Positions 1-10,714 of a stretch of 64,000 bases of DNA are shown piece by piece. The notes beneath the pieces were generated by a model. It had not been told where the DNA came from. It did no database searches and saw nothing but the letters and a program-made list of their open reading frames with translations. The DNA lies in contig OY755170.1 in assembly GCA_963576735.1 (NCBI GenBank), positions 26,024,875-26,088,874 of the forward strand. Direction: 5' to 3'. This stretch comes from Bedellia somnulentella (taxonomy: Eukaryota; Arthropoda; Insecta; Lepidoptera; Bedelliidae). A program made the translations under genes and the position numbers. Position 1 is the first letter of the stretch; each line of letters opens with the position of its first letter.

Positions 1-64
1 TAATATTCTGTTTAAGCCTCAGAATGCATAGTTAGTAAATAATAGCAAATATCTCAATTTTAAT

Positions 65-720
65 TTAGTACCGCCATCTACTGATGGCGATGACTGAACC
101 GATGAATGATTGGCTGCAATCTCTCACACATCACCAACAGTCAGTATAGGGGGCAGCACCTGGTCGCCAAACTAATATCCATACTTACTAAAGATATTCT
201 CATTTTTGAACATCGAAACTTGGAACAAAATGGTATATCTCATGATTCTTATGAACAATTAAAAAGGTTTTTTGGAACTTACCCCCTAAGGGATTGAAAT
301 ATAGTAAACAGATTTTTGATCTATAAAAATACTGTATCTAGAAATTTGAAACTTGATGCGATTGACTGATATAACCACTACAAAAAGGAATATATGAAAT
401 TCATCCATCATTCAATCATGAGTATATACTGACGGCTATAAATCCCAAAAAAGGGTAGCCACAGCTTCACAGATAGTAACTCTTTATCCACTTTTAGAAG
501 TTGGATGGGGAAAAGGTAGTTAAATGGGTCTCCAACTGTATCGCCCAATAATCACTTAAAAAGTCTCAATGTTTTTTATATCTATTACAACTATTTACAA
601 CGCCCACGGGAATATAAATAAAAAAAATTTAATAGAAATTAAGATAGTGTTTTGGAATCTTGGATGTAAACCGGATGCAAAAAATGTAGTCCACGCGGAC
701 GTAGTCGCGGGCAAAAAGCT
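65..720 (-). mobile_element. Element Z, copy 1 (composite lepidopteran repeat)
   Basis: This is the reverse complement of the repeat starting at 18678. Both copies begin with the head ACTAGCTTTTTGCC(C)CGCG (here its complement ends near 720), followed by a Ctttg-poor stretch with the GCGGGCGTTGTAAAT-like block, a piece of SINE-A, and then a segment containing GTGCTGCCCCCTA. Homology to the other copy fades near position 80. No coding potential was seen. The order of blocks is the same in both copies, so the whole composite was copied as a unit. Confidence 0.75.
417..570 (-). mobile_element. SINE-A piece embedded in element Z copy 1
   Basis: Reading on the minus strand, the SINE-A landmarks appear in order: CTTTTTAAGTGATTATTGGGCGAT, GGAGACCCAT, CTTTTCCCCATC, a decayed TCAGTATATACTCATGA tail. 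It lacks the 5' GTGTAGTGTCGGC head. The 5' junction (ACATTGAGaCTTTTTAAG) is the same as in the other element Z copy at 18823. Confidence 0.75.
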
Positions 721-1365
721 TGTATATGAATATGGGAAGAGCCGCCATATATGTTACTATTTGGAGCTGCCAATTTTGTCAGCCGCTGCGACTGTGTAGC
801 AAACTATAGTCTTACTTACGGCCACATATAGACCGCTGAAACTGTAACTCTGCTTCAAGAAGTTAGACAGTGGCAAGCAGCTAGAGCAACATCACAAACT
901 TCTCGTGTGTGCATTTAAGTTAAACTTATAATTATTATTGCTTGTTCTATCCTATCGCATTGGCAAACTATAGTCATATTTTACGACATTTTGCAGATGA
1001 GTGGAAATAATCCATAAAAGCTTAGCTATTACATTCTATCTACTATATCTTATTTTTTTAACAAAATAGGAGATTTATAAAGGATATTAAAAGTGAGAGA
1101 AATGTTAGCAAACATAAAATAAAATCAATACCCCGGCGCGGCACGTTGAGCTAAAAATAGGCGAATCCTGTTAGCAGGACGGAAGCACTTTACTCTCGAT
1201 ACGTTGACGTTAAAAAGTGAGGGGCATGATAGGGCACAGCTTTGATAAAATAAAAAAGCTTCTTTTCAGTAGCAACGTGGGCAGCAATACTATATAATAA
1301 TAATATCTACATTAATACGTGCAGCGAAAGCTTTGAATACAAATTAAAGTATTTAGGATGATAAG
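721..1365. other. Unassigned AT-rich stretch
   Basis: I see no gene, tRNA or recognisable repeat here. A moderately GC-rich patch at 1130-1210 (CCCCGGCGCGGCACG) has no open frame of note. Confidence 0.4.
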
Positions 1366-1465
1366 ATGCTTAATGAGGACAGTGATAGTAAATTGGTGGA
1401 AGACATTTATAGAGCGAATCTGGATGGTAATGTTAGTAAATAACTACCACCAAAGACATTTTGAT
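1366..1465 (+). mobile_element. RTE-like LINE fragment (RT C-terminal part)
   Basis: The stretch around gacagtgatagtaaattgg and the following GGATGGTAATGTTAGTA matches the end of the RTE-like reading frame at 56200-56250 (the region encoding DDSKLVKEIY...NVEGNVS). It is short, decayed and without an open frame. Confidence 0.6.
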
Positions 1466-1708
1466 CAAATAACCATTGAAACTGAAGAACAGCCCTTTTA
1501 CACTTCTAGAAGACTTCGATCAATAGGTTTTACATTAATATCAGTCACAAAATATAGCTCTTAAAGACAAACAATTCCAAAAAGTGTTAGTAGGACTCGC
1601 GCAAGAATGGTTCCGGACTAATTATCTATAACAACGGTAACAAAAACATCCTGTTTTGTGACGCCCCGGTAAATACTTATTTTATTCTTATTTCATATTG
1701 TTACATAC

Positions 1709-1842
1709 ATTTATATATACTCACAGCTATAAATCCCCAAAAATCCCTTAAAAAGCTCTAATACACTTAGTTGCCTCATACTTCCACCCAAGGGAAGAAA
1801 TGGGGTAGTGCTCTTCTAAGCCGACACTATACAGCACAACAC
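1709..1842 (-). mobile_element. SINE-A copy with internal deletion
   Basis: The two ends of SINE-A are present on the minus strand: the tail side (tatatactcacagctataa) and the head side (gtagtgctcttctaagccg, then acactatacagc). The central GGTTGGAGACC block and the CTTTTCCCC block are missing, so an internal deletion of about 110 bp is inferred. Confidence 0.75.
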
Positions 1843-4552
1843 ATAATATTGTGCACGTGTATTTGTAATGTATGTACATTTGTACTGTAGTTTTAACTCG
1901 TATATTCTAATGTCTCCATGCTTTTAGGTGTAAGAGCCGACATATGCGGTCCCCTCAAGCAGTCACTGCCAACTAATTGAAGCAGCCATAGATCACTAAG
2001 CCGTTCGAAGAAGTTCGACTGCTCAACTGACAGCGTATGTGTGTACGTAAAAGACAACAGTTTAGAACGCAGTCGAAACTTGATGCACTCAATATTGACT
2101 GTTTCATGCTCGACTATGGAATATCTTGGTAGCTACTACCAATGAGCCTTCTGAGTGTTTCTAGGTAACTATGATCCTATAAACCTAATACTCTTGTTCA
2201 TGAAAGCACAAAGGGTTGGCTTCACTTCGTGATATTTAATATCATACCTATTGAATTCAATAACGAAAGCTTTTAGTCTAGTTACACATTGACAGGTCTT
2301 CAGAATTACTTATATTTCACTTTACGCCCACGGGCTGCTTTCTGCTTTTGTAAAGGTTAACGTGCTATACTTCGCCATCGGTACATTAAAAGTACTAACT
2401 GAAAATATTGCTAATAATGTATTCACAAGCGCTATTGAAATGTGTATGTAATTCAGGATTGCTGATTTTCATAAACCTCAGTCACCCATCCGAGATTCAG
2501 CTAGTAACGACACCACTCAACTTCAATTATCGAAGTTAGCTTCACTATTCCTCTCGAACGAGTTACTTCCTCATAATTTCTCCATAAATTTCGTTGTCAT
2601 CACCGCACATGTGCGCCCAGCGCTACACAAAGAGCAGGCTTGTAACAGCATCATAGATTCGATTGCAAAATGGCTGCCACTTATTGGTCCCGACCAGTTT
2701 ACACTGGCTGCGTTGATTGACAGCGAACCGTATCTCTAAAAGCTTTTTAATTTAGTTCAGCGATATGTCACATAGGGATTTTATGTAGCGCGTATGCACG
2801 AATATTGTACCAATGCATGGTGTGGTGAAGGCCGCTCGCTAATGAGACACTAATTAACCGCGATACAAATAGAAATGTTTTGGGTAAATACGAGTATCCA
2901 ATAGTGGTTTGATTAACAATTTCAACTTCAATTAAATTGAAAACAGTAGATATATTTCCCTATACCATATGGAGGTATAAATAAATAGAATAGATTGACG
3001 GACTAGATAAAGAAGCAATAATTTAAAACGTCAACAAATATTTAAAAAATCTCCCATTAACATAGCCCACAGAAACATATCAAAAGACTAATCCCTCGCG
3101 TCACATTACAGAATTTCAAGCGCATCGAATGAAAACAATCGAAATTTCAGCAAGTGTTACGGATGGCCCAACAGTTTGTACCGAAATAGATCCGCAGTGG
3201 AGTCCCGAGTCGGTTTACTCAACACCACCTAATGACCTGTATTCGAATTGTGCATGGAACCATTACGGAATTAGCCGCTAATAATACTTGCACCCACACG
3301 ATGCGGTTCCACAGCCACGCCACTTGATCTTATCGAGATATTGAATACGGGACTTTTGATTTTACATACACATCACTATCATACTCATCTCAAAACTTTC
3401 TTACATTACGGTTTCCAAGGAATTTGACCAACGATGATTAAGACTTAATAATCTACAAAATACATACCTTTTCCTCCATAACTTACCTTCGAAAGCATTA
3501 AAAATCTGAAATAAAATCTATACAACATCCAAAGGTGCCAATATACAAAGCTTTGTGCAGATAATTAACTACACTAAATACAACAAGGTCAAACCAAAAG
3601 AACAAAAAGTCTTATGTTAGAAGAAAGTACAACTACTAATAAAGAAAACAAATTAAAAAACATGACACACCAAAGTACTAATCTATTTTTCTAACATCTA
3701 AATGAGTAGTGACGATCAATCGTATCTACATCCAGCACCCAATCAACCCTCGCCTATTAAATAAAACCTGTTTGGAGATAGAGTGAATGATGCTTCTGGC
3801 TGAATCCATTCAACGACCATACCTCTAGTCTACTGATTGTGGCGGGAAAAAAAACGAAGTATCATCAAACAAAACAAAAGAAGGATGTGAATAATGTCGG
3901 ACGTTGGTTCGAACATAAAGTTGCATACAATTTAGTTATTCGGTAATCTATTTATCGGTAGTTTTGGATTGGTTTTGTGAATACGAATACATAACAATAT
4001 ATTTGTTTTAACAACGTGTTATACATAATTATAGGCCAACAGAATTTCTATTATTGATTAATGAGGAAACAGTGTGAATCGTGTTTACAATAAAGAGAGT
4101 AGGGGTTAGATAGATCATTGCTAAAACGTTATTTGTACAATATTAAGTAGCGAATGATAATTTTCAAGATGGATGAAAATGGCGATTGAAAATAAATCTT
4201 AAATTGTGTATCCCGCTTTTTACAATTGATTGTCGTAATAATGTAACAGCCAAAACATTTTTAAACATTGTCATCTATTACTTTCGTTATAAATAGATGT
4301 ATAAGGAGTTATCGTTTCGTCACTTTTGAATTATTGATGAAGATATCGACAATATTAATATAAACTACATAATGCAACGTATAAGCATAGCTATTACGGG
4401 ATTAACAAACTGTATGTTAAGTGATACAGCAATTAAACGTACATAAGTGAAACGAAGTAGACGTAACGGAGAAAATGAACGCAGCTAATTAAGCGATTCG
4501 ATAATTATTGTCGATACTTTTTAACAACATCATCAATAGGCACAAAATCATA
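1843..4552. other. Repeat-poor stretch, no gene recognised
   Basis: No exon that I can assign, and no clear repeat. Patches of higher GC at 2580-2760 and 3150-3330 look like unique sequence. The next DIP2 exon (expected to encode E-V-R-Q-E-A-V-like residues on the minus strand) was looked for here and not found. If the DIP2 gene continues leftward this is intron. Confidence 0.4.
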
Positions 4553-4985
4553 AGGCTTTTTTTAAGTGGTTTTTGGGCGATGCGGTTGGAGACCCATCAC
4601 TAACGATACTTTATTTATACTATCTTGTCTATAATCCGTGTAGTGCCAGCTTAGAATGTCGCTACCCCTTTCTAACCACGGGTGTCGTAAGAGGCGACTA
4701 AGGGTATTGGGGCTTTTTATTGGATTTTTGGGCGATGCGGTTGGAGACCCATCACCAAAACCCTTTATTTTTACCATCTTTTTCCCACTCAACTTCCAAA
4801 AGTGGCTGAGGAATTTATAATTCCTTAGCTCTGGCTATCCCTTCTAGGTAAATATAGCCGTGAGTATATGTATGTATGTCTATAATCAACTTTCAAATGT
4901 GGCCGATGAGTTTCTAGCTCTGAAGCTCTAGCTTGGCTACTCCTTATTGGGATTATTGTCAGTGAGTTTAAGTATGTATGTTACA
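4553..4985 (+). mobile_element. Older SINE-A copy split by a younger one
   Basis: The left part (4553-4636) carries the central block GGGCGATGCGGTTGGAGACC and CTTTATTTATAC. The right part (4888-4985) carries the AACTTTCAAATGTGGC block and the GTGAGTTTAAGTATGTATG tail. Removing the inserted copy and one duplication rejoins a colinear, 5'-truncated SINE-A. Confidence 0.85.
4637..4876 (+). mobile_element. SINE-A, near full length, nested in an older SINE-A
   Basis: The copy runs from GTGTAGTGCCAGC to GCCGTGAGTATATGTATGTA. It is flanked by an 11-bp target-site duplication, TGTCTATAATC, at 4626-4636 and 4877-4887. The duplication and the intact order of blocks show it inserted into the older copy. 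Confidence 0.88.
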
Positions 4986-6624
4986 TCTAAAAGTACATAT
5001 CAAGTGACTCTTTCAAAGTAACCTATGAATATTTTGAATACGAAAGACTTTTCTTCCTTCTTACGAGAAAAGGTATTATTATTATATAATATTTTTATCA
5101 ATTTATATGATGCTTTATCAAATCATGTTTGAAATTCAGCTTTTCTTTACAATACATAATTATTCATTATGGAACTCATTCAAGTTCAAACGCCATTTGC
5201 GAATTTAATCGTAATATTCATGCAATATTTCTTATCAAAGATAAATCTAGATAGAAATGAAACCCATTAGCGATAACAGATAAGAATGGTAATGTTTTTT
5301 TTAATAACCTATGCAGGCATGTCATTTCTTTCATATCGATAACGGTGCCTAAGGGACGGGACTCCTTCGTTACGTTACGTCGACCCCTTTGTTAATATTT
5401 AATATAGAATCAAGATATTTATAAGATCCTCATAAACTTGGGATGAACAATTATTTTTATTAACTTCAATGTTTTACACTTGGCGACTCACTTGTTGATT
5501 TAATGTAACTTCTTAACTTTTATCCTTCTAATTGTATTATAACATTCTAAAAACTAGTTTGCGACGGTCTTTTGTAGTGGAGCGCTATGATTACTTTTTA
5601 AAATATATGAGGTAAAGAGATAAGGTCAATAATTCACTCACTAAAGAAGGGTCTAATAAGAACGCACCATTGCACTTATAGACCAATTATTTAATACGAC
5701 GCTCAAAAGAAATGATAGCAAACTGACCATGACACTAGGTATTACGTTTATTTATGAGTGGCTAAAAAGAGATAGCTGATACAATGTAAATTCGTTTTAA
5801 ATCAATCATGATGTGTTTAACGCAATGACGTCATCAACAGGTGTGTTCTACTAACATGTAAAAACGTAGCATGTCATGTGACTCACCACTTTACTTTAGA
5901 CCATTACAAAGACACGGTTAAACCATTATAAGATAAAATTATGCATTTGCTATTTCGTCGTTATCTTCACGACTTTATTTTGAGTTGGTAGTGTGTTAAG
6001 GTTCGTTTTTCTCAAGAGTATTGTGTACGATATTTAGTATGCACCTTGTCATTTCATATCAGGAAGACTATTTAAAACTGCGGAAACCAGTAAAGTTAAA
6101 CCTTACAAGTAGCAAACTTCAATAAACATGCTCCATAAATACTTAAACCGTACCTACGTAAATAGCTGACACAAATTCGCTACCAGGTGAGTTAACTAAG
6201 CTGTTTTAGTATGAAACTATAAAAATATATCAATAATCAGATAGCGTGCATCAAAATGGTATCATATCCGCTCTGTCCATTTTCTGCCATATGCGTCATC
6301 GTTGCTCGCACCTCGTACTATTGTTTCTCTTGCAAACCAAATGAAATAAATATAAAATTCCGACGCAATGCTACTGCTCAGCGACCTTTTAATTATTTAT
6401 CGCGTGGTATAAAACAGCCTCTTTCATACATACTTAGTATCGTATACTGTCATCTCCTTCTAACCAATATCGTGACGATAAAATAGCGCTCGTGCTAGGC
6501 CTCCAGGTGCAAAGAATTATTTTCTCCGTAGAGGGACAATAGCACTCACCCGATATATACAAAATAGTATAATCCCGGTGATAAATACCAAAACGTTTCA
6601 TTAGCTTCAAAATAAGAAATTTCT
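4986..6624. other. No recognised feature
   Basis: AT-rich sequence. The longest open frame (6256-6486, 76 codons) has no recognisable domain and looks like chance. Confidence 0.4.
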
Positions 6625-6722
6625 CAGCTACTTTTGGATGTGTTGGGAAAAAGGTTGCAAATTAAGGTTGTTTGGTGATTGGTGACCAGCCGCATCGCCC
6701 AATAACCACTCAAATAGTCCGA
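6625..6722 (-). mobile_element. SINE-A fragment
   Basis: A minus-strand piece with the CAACAC..CCAAAAGTAGCTGAG block, the decayed GGTTGGAGACC block and the TGATTTGAGTGG-like head-side part. Both ends are lost. Confidence 0.65.
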
Positions 6723-6968
6723 AAACCTTGAGTCATCTTTTACTTAACCCACCAATAGAAATATGTTAGTTCTATTATACGCCCTATAAGGTAGCCCCTA
6801 AGATAACCCATGCCCCAAATATGAATTGCGTACGGGTTATCGCGGGTTCGTTACGATTATCTAGATCACTGTTTCATTACCTTTCAAATTGAGGATCTAG
6901 GTTGAGACTGTACGTTAAGAATAACGATGATAAAATGTATAGTTAAATGGTTTATTTAAGTAGAGCAT

Positions 6969-7220
6969 ATTACATTTATACATATACTCACGCCATTATT
7001 TCCCATTGGGGTAGGAAGAGACTGTCGATTGTCACTTTGTACAATTTCTACCTCTCTAGCTTGGTTTACATCCATGAATCTTTTCATACATGCTTTTTCA
7101 TTCTTCATACTTCGGACGCCTGCCTTTTTGAGTACACTCTCTACTTTGTCAAAATGTGTCTTCCGTGGTCGTCCTCTACTAACATTACCTTCCACTTTAG
7201 CTATAGAGCATATTAAGTTT
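6969..7220 (-). mobile_element. RTE-like LINE, 3' end fragment
   Basis: The minus strand encodes, in one open frame, EGNVSRGRPRKTHFD followed by a lysine-rich stretch and MDVNQAREVE. This continues the C-terminus of the RTE-like frame, which is disrupted at 56262. It ends in CCTACCCCAATGGGAA...GGCGTGAGTATATG, the same 3' end as at 56341-56395. It is 5'-truncated. Confidence 0.85.
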
Positions 7221-7391
7221 GGAGAAGAGCAATAACTAGATGCAAATACAAACACAATAGGCTATTTGAAAGTTTTGAAAACTATCTTACGGTGTTTATT
7301 TGTTTATAAGGAGCCCTAAAAAAATATTTTTCTGTCTTCATTTTAGTTATTTTATCAAAAAATCGAAAAATAAAATGCAATATTCAAATGT

Positions 7392-7548
7392 GTCGCGAAA
7401 ACGCGACTTTAAGTAATATGGCGGCTGTGGCACGTAGTGACGTCTATTCCGCATTATACACCAATAAGCGAAGCGATACACAGTCTGTTTATGCGCAATC
7501 TACGTCATTATAGAAATAGCCAATCACGGTCGTTTTTAGTCACGTGAC
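7392..7548. promoter_or_regulatory. Cluster of promoter-like motifs in non-repetitive DNA
   Basis: Within about 160 bp there are: a perfect inverted repeat GTCGCG-AAAA-CGCGAC (7392-7407), a YY1/Pho-like ATGGCGGC (7418-7425), TGACGT (7438-7443), CCAAT (7461-7465), TACGTCAT (7501-7508), CCAAT (7520-7524) and the palindrome GTCACGTGAC (7539-7548). No open reading frame begins nearby, though a TTATAAACGCG stretch lies at about 7808. The density is suggestive of an enhancer or internal promoter; function is inference. Confidence 0.4.
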
Positions 7549-10087
7549 AGTTGCATCAAAAATACTTATTTTAGAAGACGGATTTTGGTAAAATAATGCA
7601 AATTTTTTATCTCGCATTATTATAAATCGCTCTAAGAAAGAAATATTAAGACTAATGAAATAAAAGAAATGTATATTTTTATTACAGTCAAATAGCCTAT
7701 TGTAAAAATAAATTGCATCATCTCAAAAAGTATCACTACACCCGTAATAATATAGCGTATACATCAGCTGTACTTTTGTATGTATGAATTGGGACGGGAG
7801 ATTATTTATAAACGCGAGTTTGCGGAGTGCGCTCCAAAAAACGCTTCCGAGTTGCTTTTAAAAAGTAATTGCTTATGAAATTTAAGACCTACAACGATAG
7901 ATTGTGTAAGTTTATTTTTGAAACGGTAATTTAATTCTATATTTTGATACAGCGATCAATTGGTGAGAAGTTGCAACATTATTATGTTAGTTTATACTAG
8001 GTATGAAGTAATTAGGCCTCCGTTAAATATCGTTTTGGTTGTATTTTTGATGTGAAACATTTTGATTTTTTGTGTTAAATGTGATATGAAGATATACATA
8101 CAAAGCTGACAGTGTAATTTTCGTTGTATGATTTATAAAACTAGGATTTGTTTCTTAACATAAATAAGAACTAAATGTAAGTTGTTTTATTGCCTTATAT
8201 TTGGTTATGATTGTGACTATAACGCTATAGCTATTTTAACACGAACTAATATATTTTTGTCTATTAATATCACTTTTTTATTAACTACACAAAGTAGCTA
8301 GTAAGTACACAAGTTTTTATAAGGTTAGTGTAGGTTCATATATTACAAATTATTGTAACCGTTACAACATCCGTCACAATTACACACTTACACTGGAATC
8401 GTACGCACACGTATACGGAACTCGATAGTTTCGATTCGAGTCCACGCATTTTTGCTAACCTCTTTTAAAAACGAGGCGTAATTAATACTTCTTTTTAAAA
8501 TACTAGATAGCACGCAATGCGTAGCTCGCGGGCTGGCCGGTACTATATTATACACAAACAGTAATTCAAATTTCGAATGTTACACTGTTACTTCTATGTA
8601 TAAATGTTAATAAAATATATTTGTTAGAATGGTACCGTGGACTTTAACCGAATACTTTACCAGAATTTTCATATAAACACTTTAGTTTTAATTGTAAAGA
8701 TATTTAGCTTAACTTGCACGTCTTTAGATTATATTCTAGCATAATTTCTTATGTAACTACATATATCGTTCATATGTTAATTATGTCATCATTTACTTAT
8801 ACATCCACTATTCGAACATAGCTGTTAATGACACTACAGCACCCTGATTTGTAAAGAAACAAATCAAATAGCCATAAGTTCGAGCAAAGTAAGAAGACAT
8901 GTGTAAGTGAAGTCCCGATCAATAAGTTTTCCTAGCCCCGCCCCGTGGGAAATTAAATATTACAGGCATATGTTCCAACAGCATAAAACTATTCCTTGGA
9001 TGTTACAAATACGAAAAACTGTAGAAAATACCCTTTAAAATCCTAACTCAATTTTAAATCAAAGACCAAACACCCACTCATATAAAATATTCTTTTAGGT
9101 CCAATTCGATTTATAAATATTGGAATTCGCTTGAAGATTTGTATATTCTTGATGCATCATTACGTTTCTAACAAGTCTTAGTCACGAATGAACCATTTCG
9201 GTGATTCTCGCTTCACTGGGTACGCTCGAATGAAGGTCAGCTTGTCGACTAATTGTTCAGTACTTAAGAGCTTGAGCCACTCTCGTGTTTGACGACCTGG
9301 CAACAGGAGAGAAACGAGCCAAATTCAAGGAATATTTAACGCAATATTTTCTAGAATTTTCGATTGCTTTAAGAGGTTTAAGTAGTAGTAGTAAAAAAAA
9401 TTTTTTCTACGTAGAAAGACTTAGATTTTTTAAATTAGATTTTTCGTTCAGAGTTATATATTTAAAAAGTTTATTCAGTTACTTTCTTCTATGAAAATTA
9501 TTTAAGGTTTGCTTGCACGGGAAGGGGAAGAGTATGTATTTTGTAATATCATTAAGAGCATTGTTAGAAAAACTAGTTGGAATCGCGTCCAAACATGAAA
9601 ACATTATAGAAAGTATATCTATCGCAACTAGCATTTATATAAAAAATGAAAAAATATACCTTTTCCATTAGAATGCTAAGCAAAAAATTTTAGTAAGCAA
9701 CAGTCTTTAAAAGATATAATAATCACTCCTTCCTATCTATCCGCATAATAATATTGATTTGATTTAAATAAAGTTCAAAGTCAACCTTTTAAATTCCTAT
9801 AGTATAACTATGCGTGGTTAAGGCCAATGAGGGGATTATCTAGGGCTTAAATTGTATCAAATTCCGTCATCGAATTAAGTGAATTAAAAGCAGCAGGAGC
9901 CAAACATTACACTAATATGGCATCATTGTCACAATGAATGTATAGAATTCCTATATTCCGTTTGTATTCGCAATGTCGAAGACCTAATGGGGAAGTGCCA
10001 ACTCAACTTGTTTCATGTATATGCGGGTGCTTTATCTATTATTTATTTGGGGCATACAAAGTTAAGTGTGTGGGCATGCTAAGCTGC
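7549..10087. other. No recognised gene or repeat
   Basis: AT-rich, apparently unique sequence. The open frame at 9285-9494 begins with a coding-looking stretch (FDDLATGEKRAKFKEYL) but decays into poly-lysine/phenylalanine; I cannot assign it. Confidence 0.35.
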
Positions 10088-10164
10088 AAAATAGCGTAAC
10101 GTATATATTCATACTAGATTAAAATAGCGTAACGTATATATTCATACTAGATTAAAATAGCGTA
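10088..10164 (+). repeat. 33-bp tandem repeat, 2.3 units
   Basis: The unit starts AAAATAGCGTAACG and ends CATACTAGATT. Units lie at 10088-10120 and 10121-10153, followed by an 11-bp partial unit. The two complete units are identical, so the duplication is recent. Confidence 0.95.
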
Positions 10165-10597
10165 CTACGAATATCTTAGATGCTTTTGTATTTAGTACTG
10201 TTTTCTTCAACGAGTACTGTACTCATCTCTTTGAATATTGATCATAGTTTTAGCCCAGCCTTTATAAATCAATATTATTTTCGTATTATTAGTAGTCAGT
10301 CAAGTGAGTTCAGCAAAGTCTACCAAATAACGCCGCGACTATCCAAACATGATTTCTTCAAACACATATAATATATCGCTCGCATACAATACAATCGGGT
10401 TTCAAACGATCATTACTTGTTGGCCTTGATAACAGTTGATTCCAAGCTGTTTCTTAATATTCATTTATCGTATCTTATCTATGCATCTCGAAACATAAGT
10501 ACGTATTTTAAATTAAAATATTTGAAGTGAATTATAAAACCAATCCAGAACTAGGGTTGAGGAAGAAAATTGTGTGCATATTTGATGTTGTTGATAC

Positions 10598-10714
10598 CTG
10601 AATGGTATCGCTTCTCATTGTGAGTGACGCGGCGATGTGTTCGGCGATTCCTGGTGTTTTGTCGGCGATCGCGATCGCCGTCGCCCCTCGGCCCGCGCGC
10701 TCCTCCGCTACCTG
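10598..10714 (-). CDS. DIP2: DIP2, coding exon 3 (partial gene)
   Basis: A 117-bp exon read on the minus strand from acceptor ...TTTTGATGCAG| (upper end 10714) to donor CCATTCAG|GTATC (lower end 10598). It contributes about residues 57-96. The N-terminal half is low complexity (GSGGARGPRGDGDRDRR). The C-terminal half, RRTHRRVTHNEKRYHS, is the conserved arginine-rich block that follows the DMAP1-binding region in insect DIP2 proteins. It enters and leaves in phase 1, matching the end of exon 2, and the split last codon begins with G, as expected for the E that follows in relatives. The acceptor is a tandem NAGNAG (GCAGCAG), so an isoform one codon shorter is possible. The codon use is much more GC-rich than the surroundings. 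The following exon is not in the window. The identification rests on the family block plus phase agreement with exons 1 and 2. Confidence 0.88.
10663..10680. repeat. Perfect 18-bp palindrome inside DIP2 exon 3
   Basis: CGGCGATCGCGATCGCCG reads the same on both strands. It encodes part of the GDGDRDR low-complexity stretch. Confidence 0.95.
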
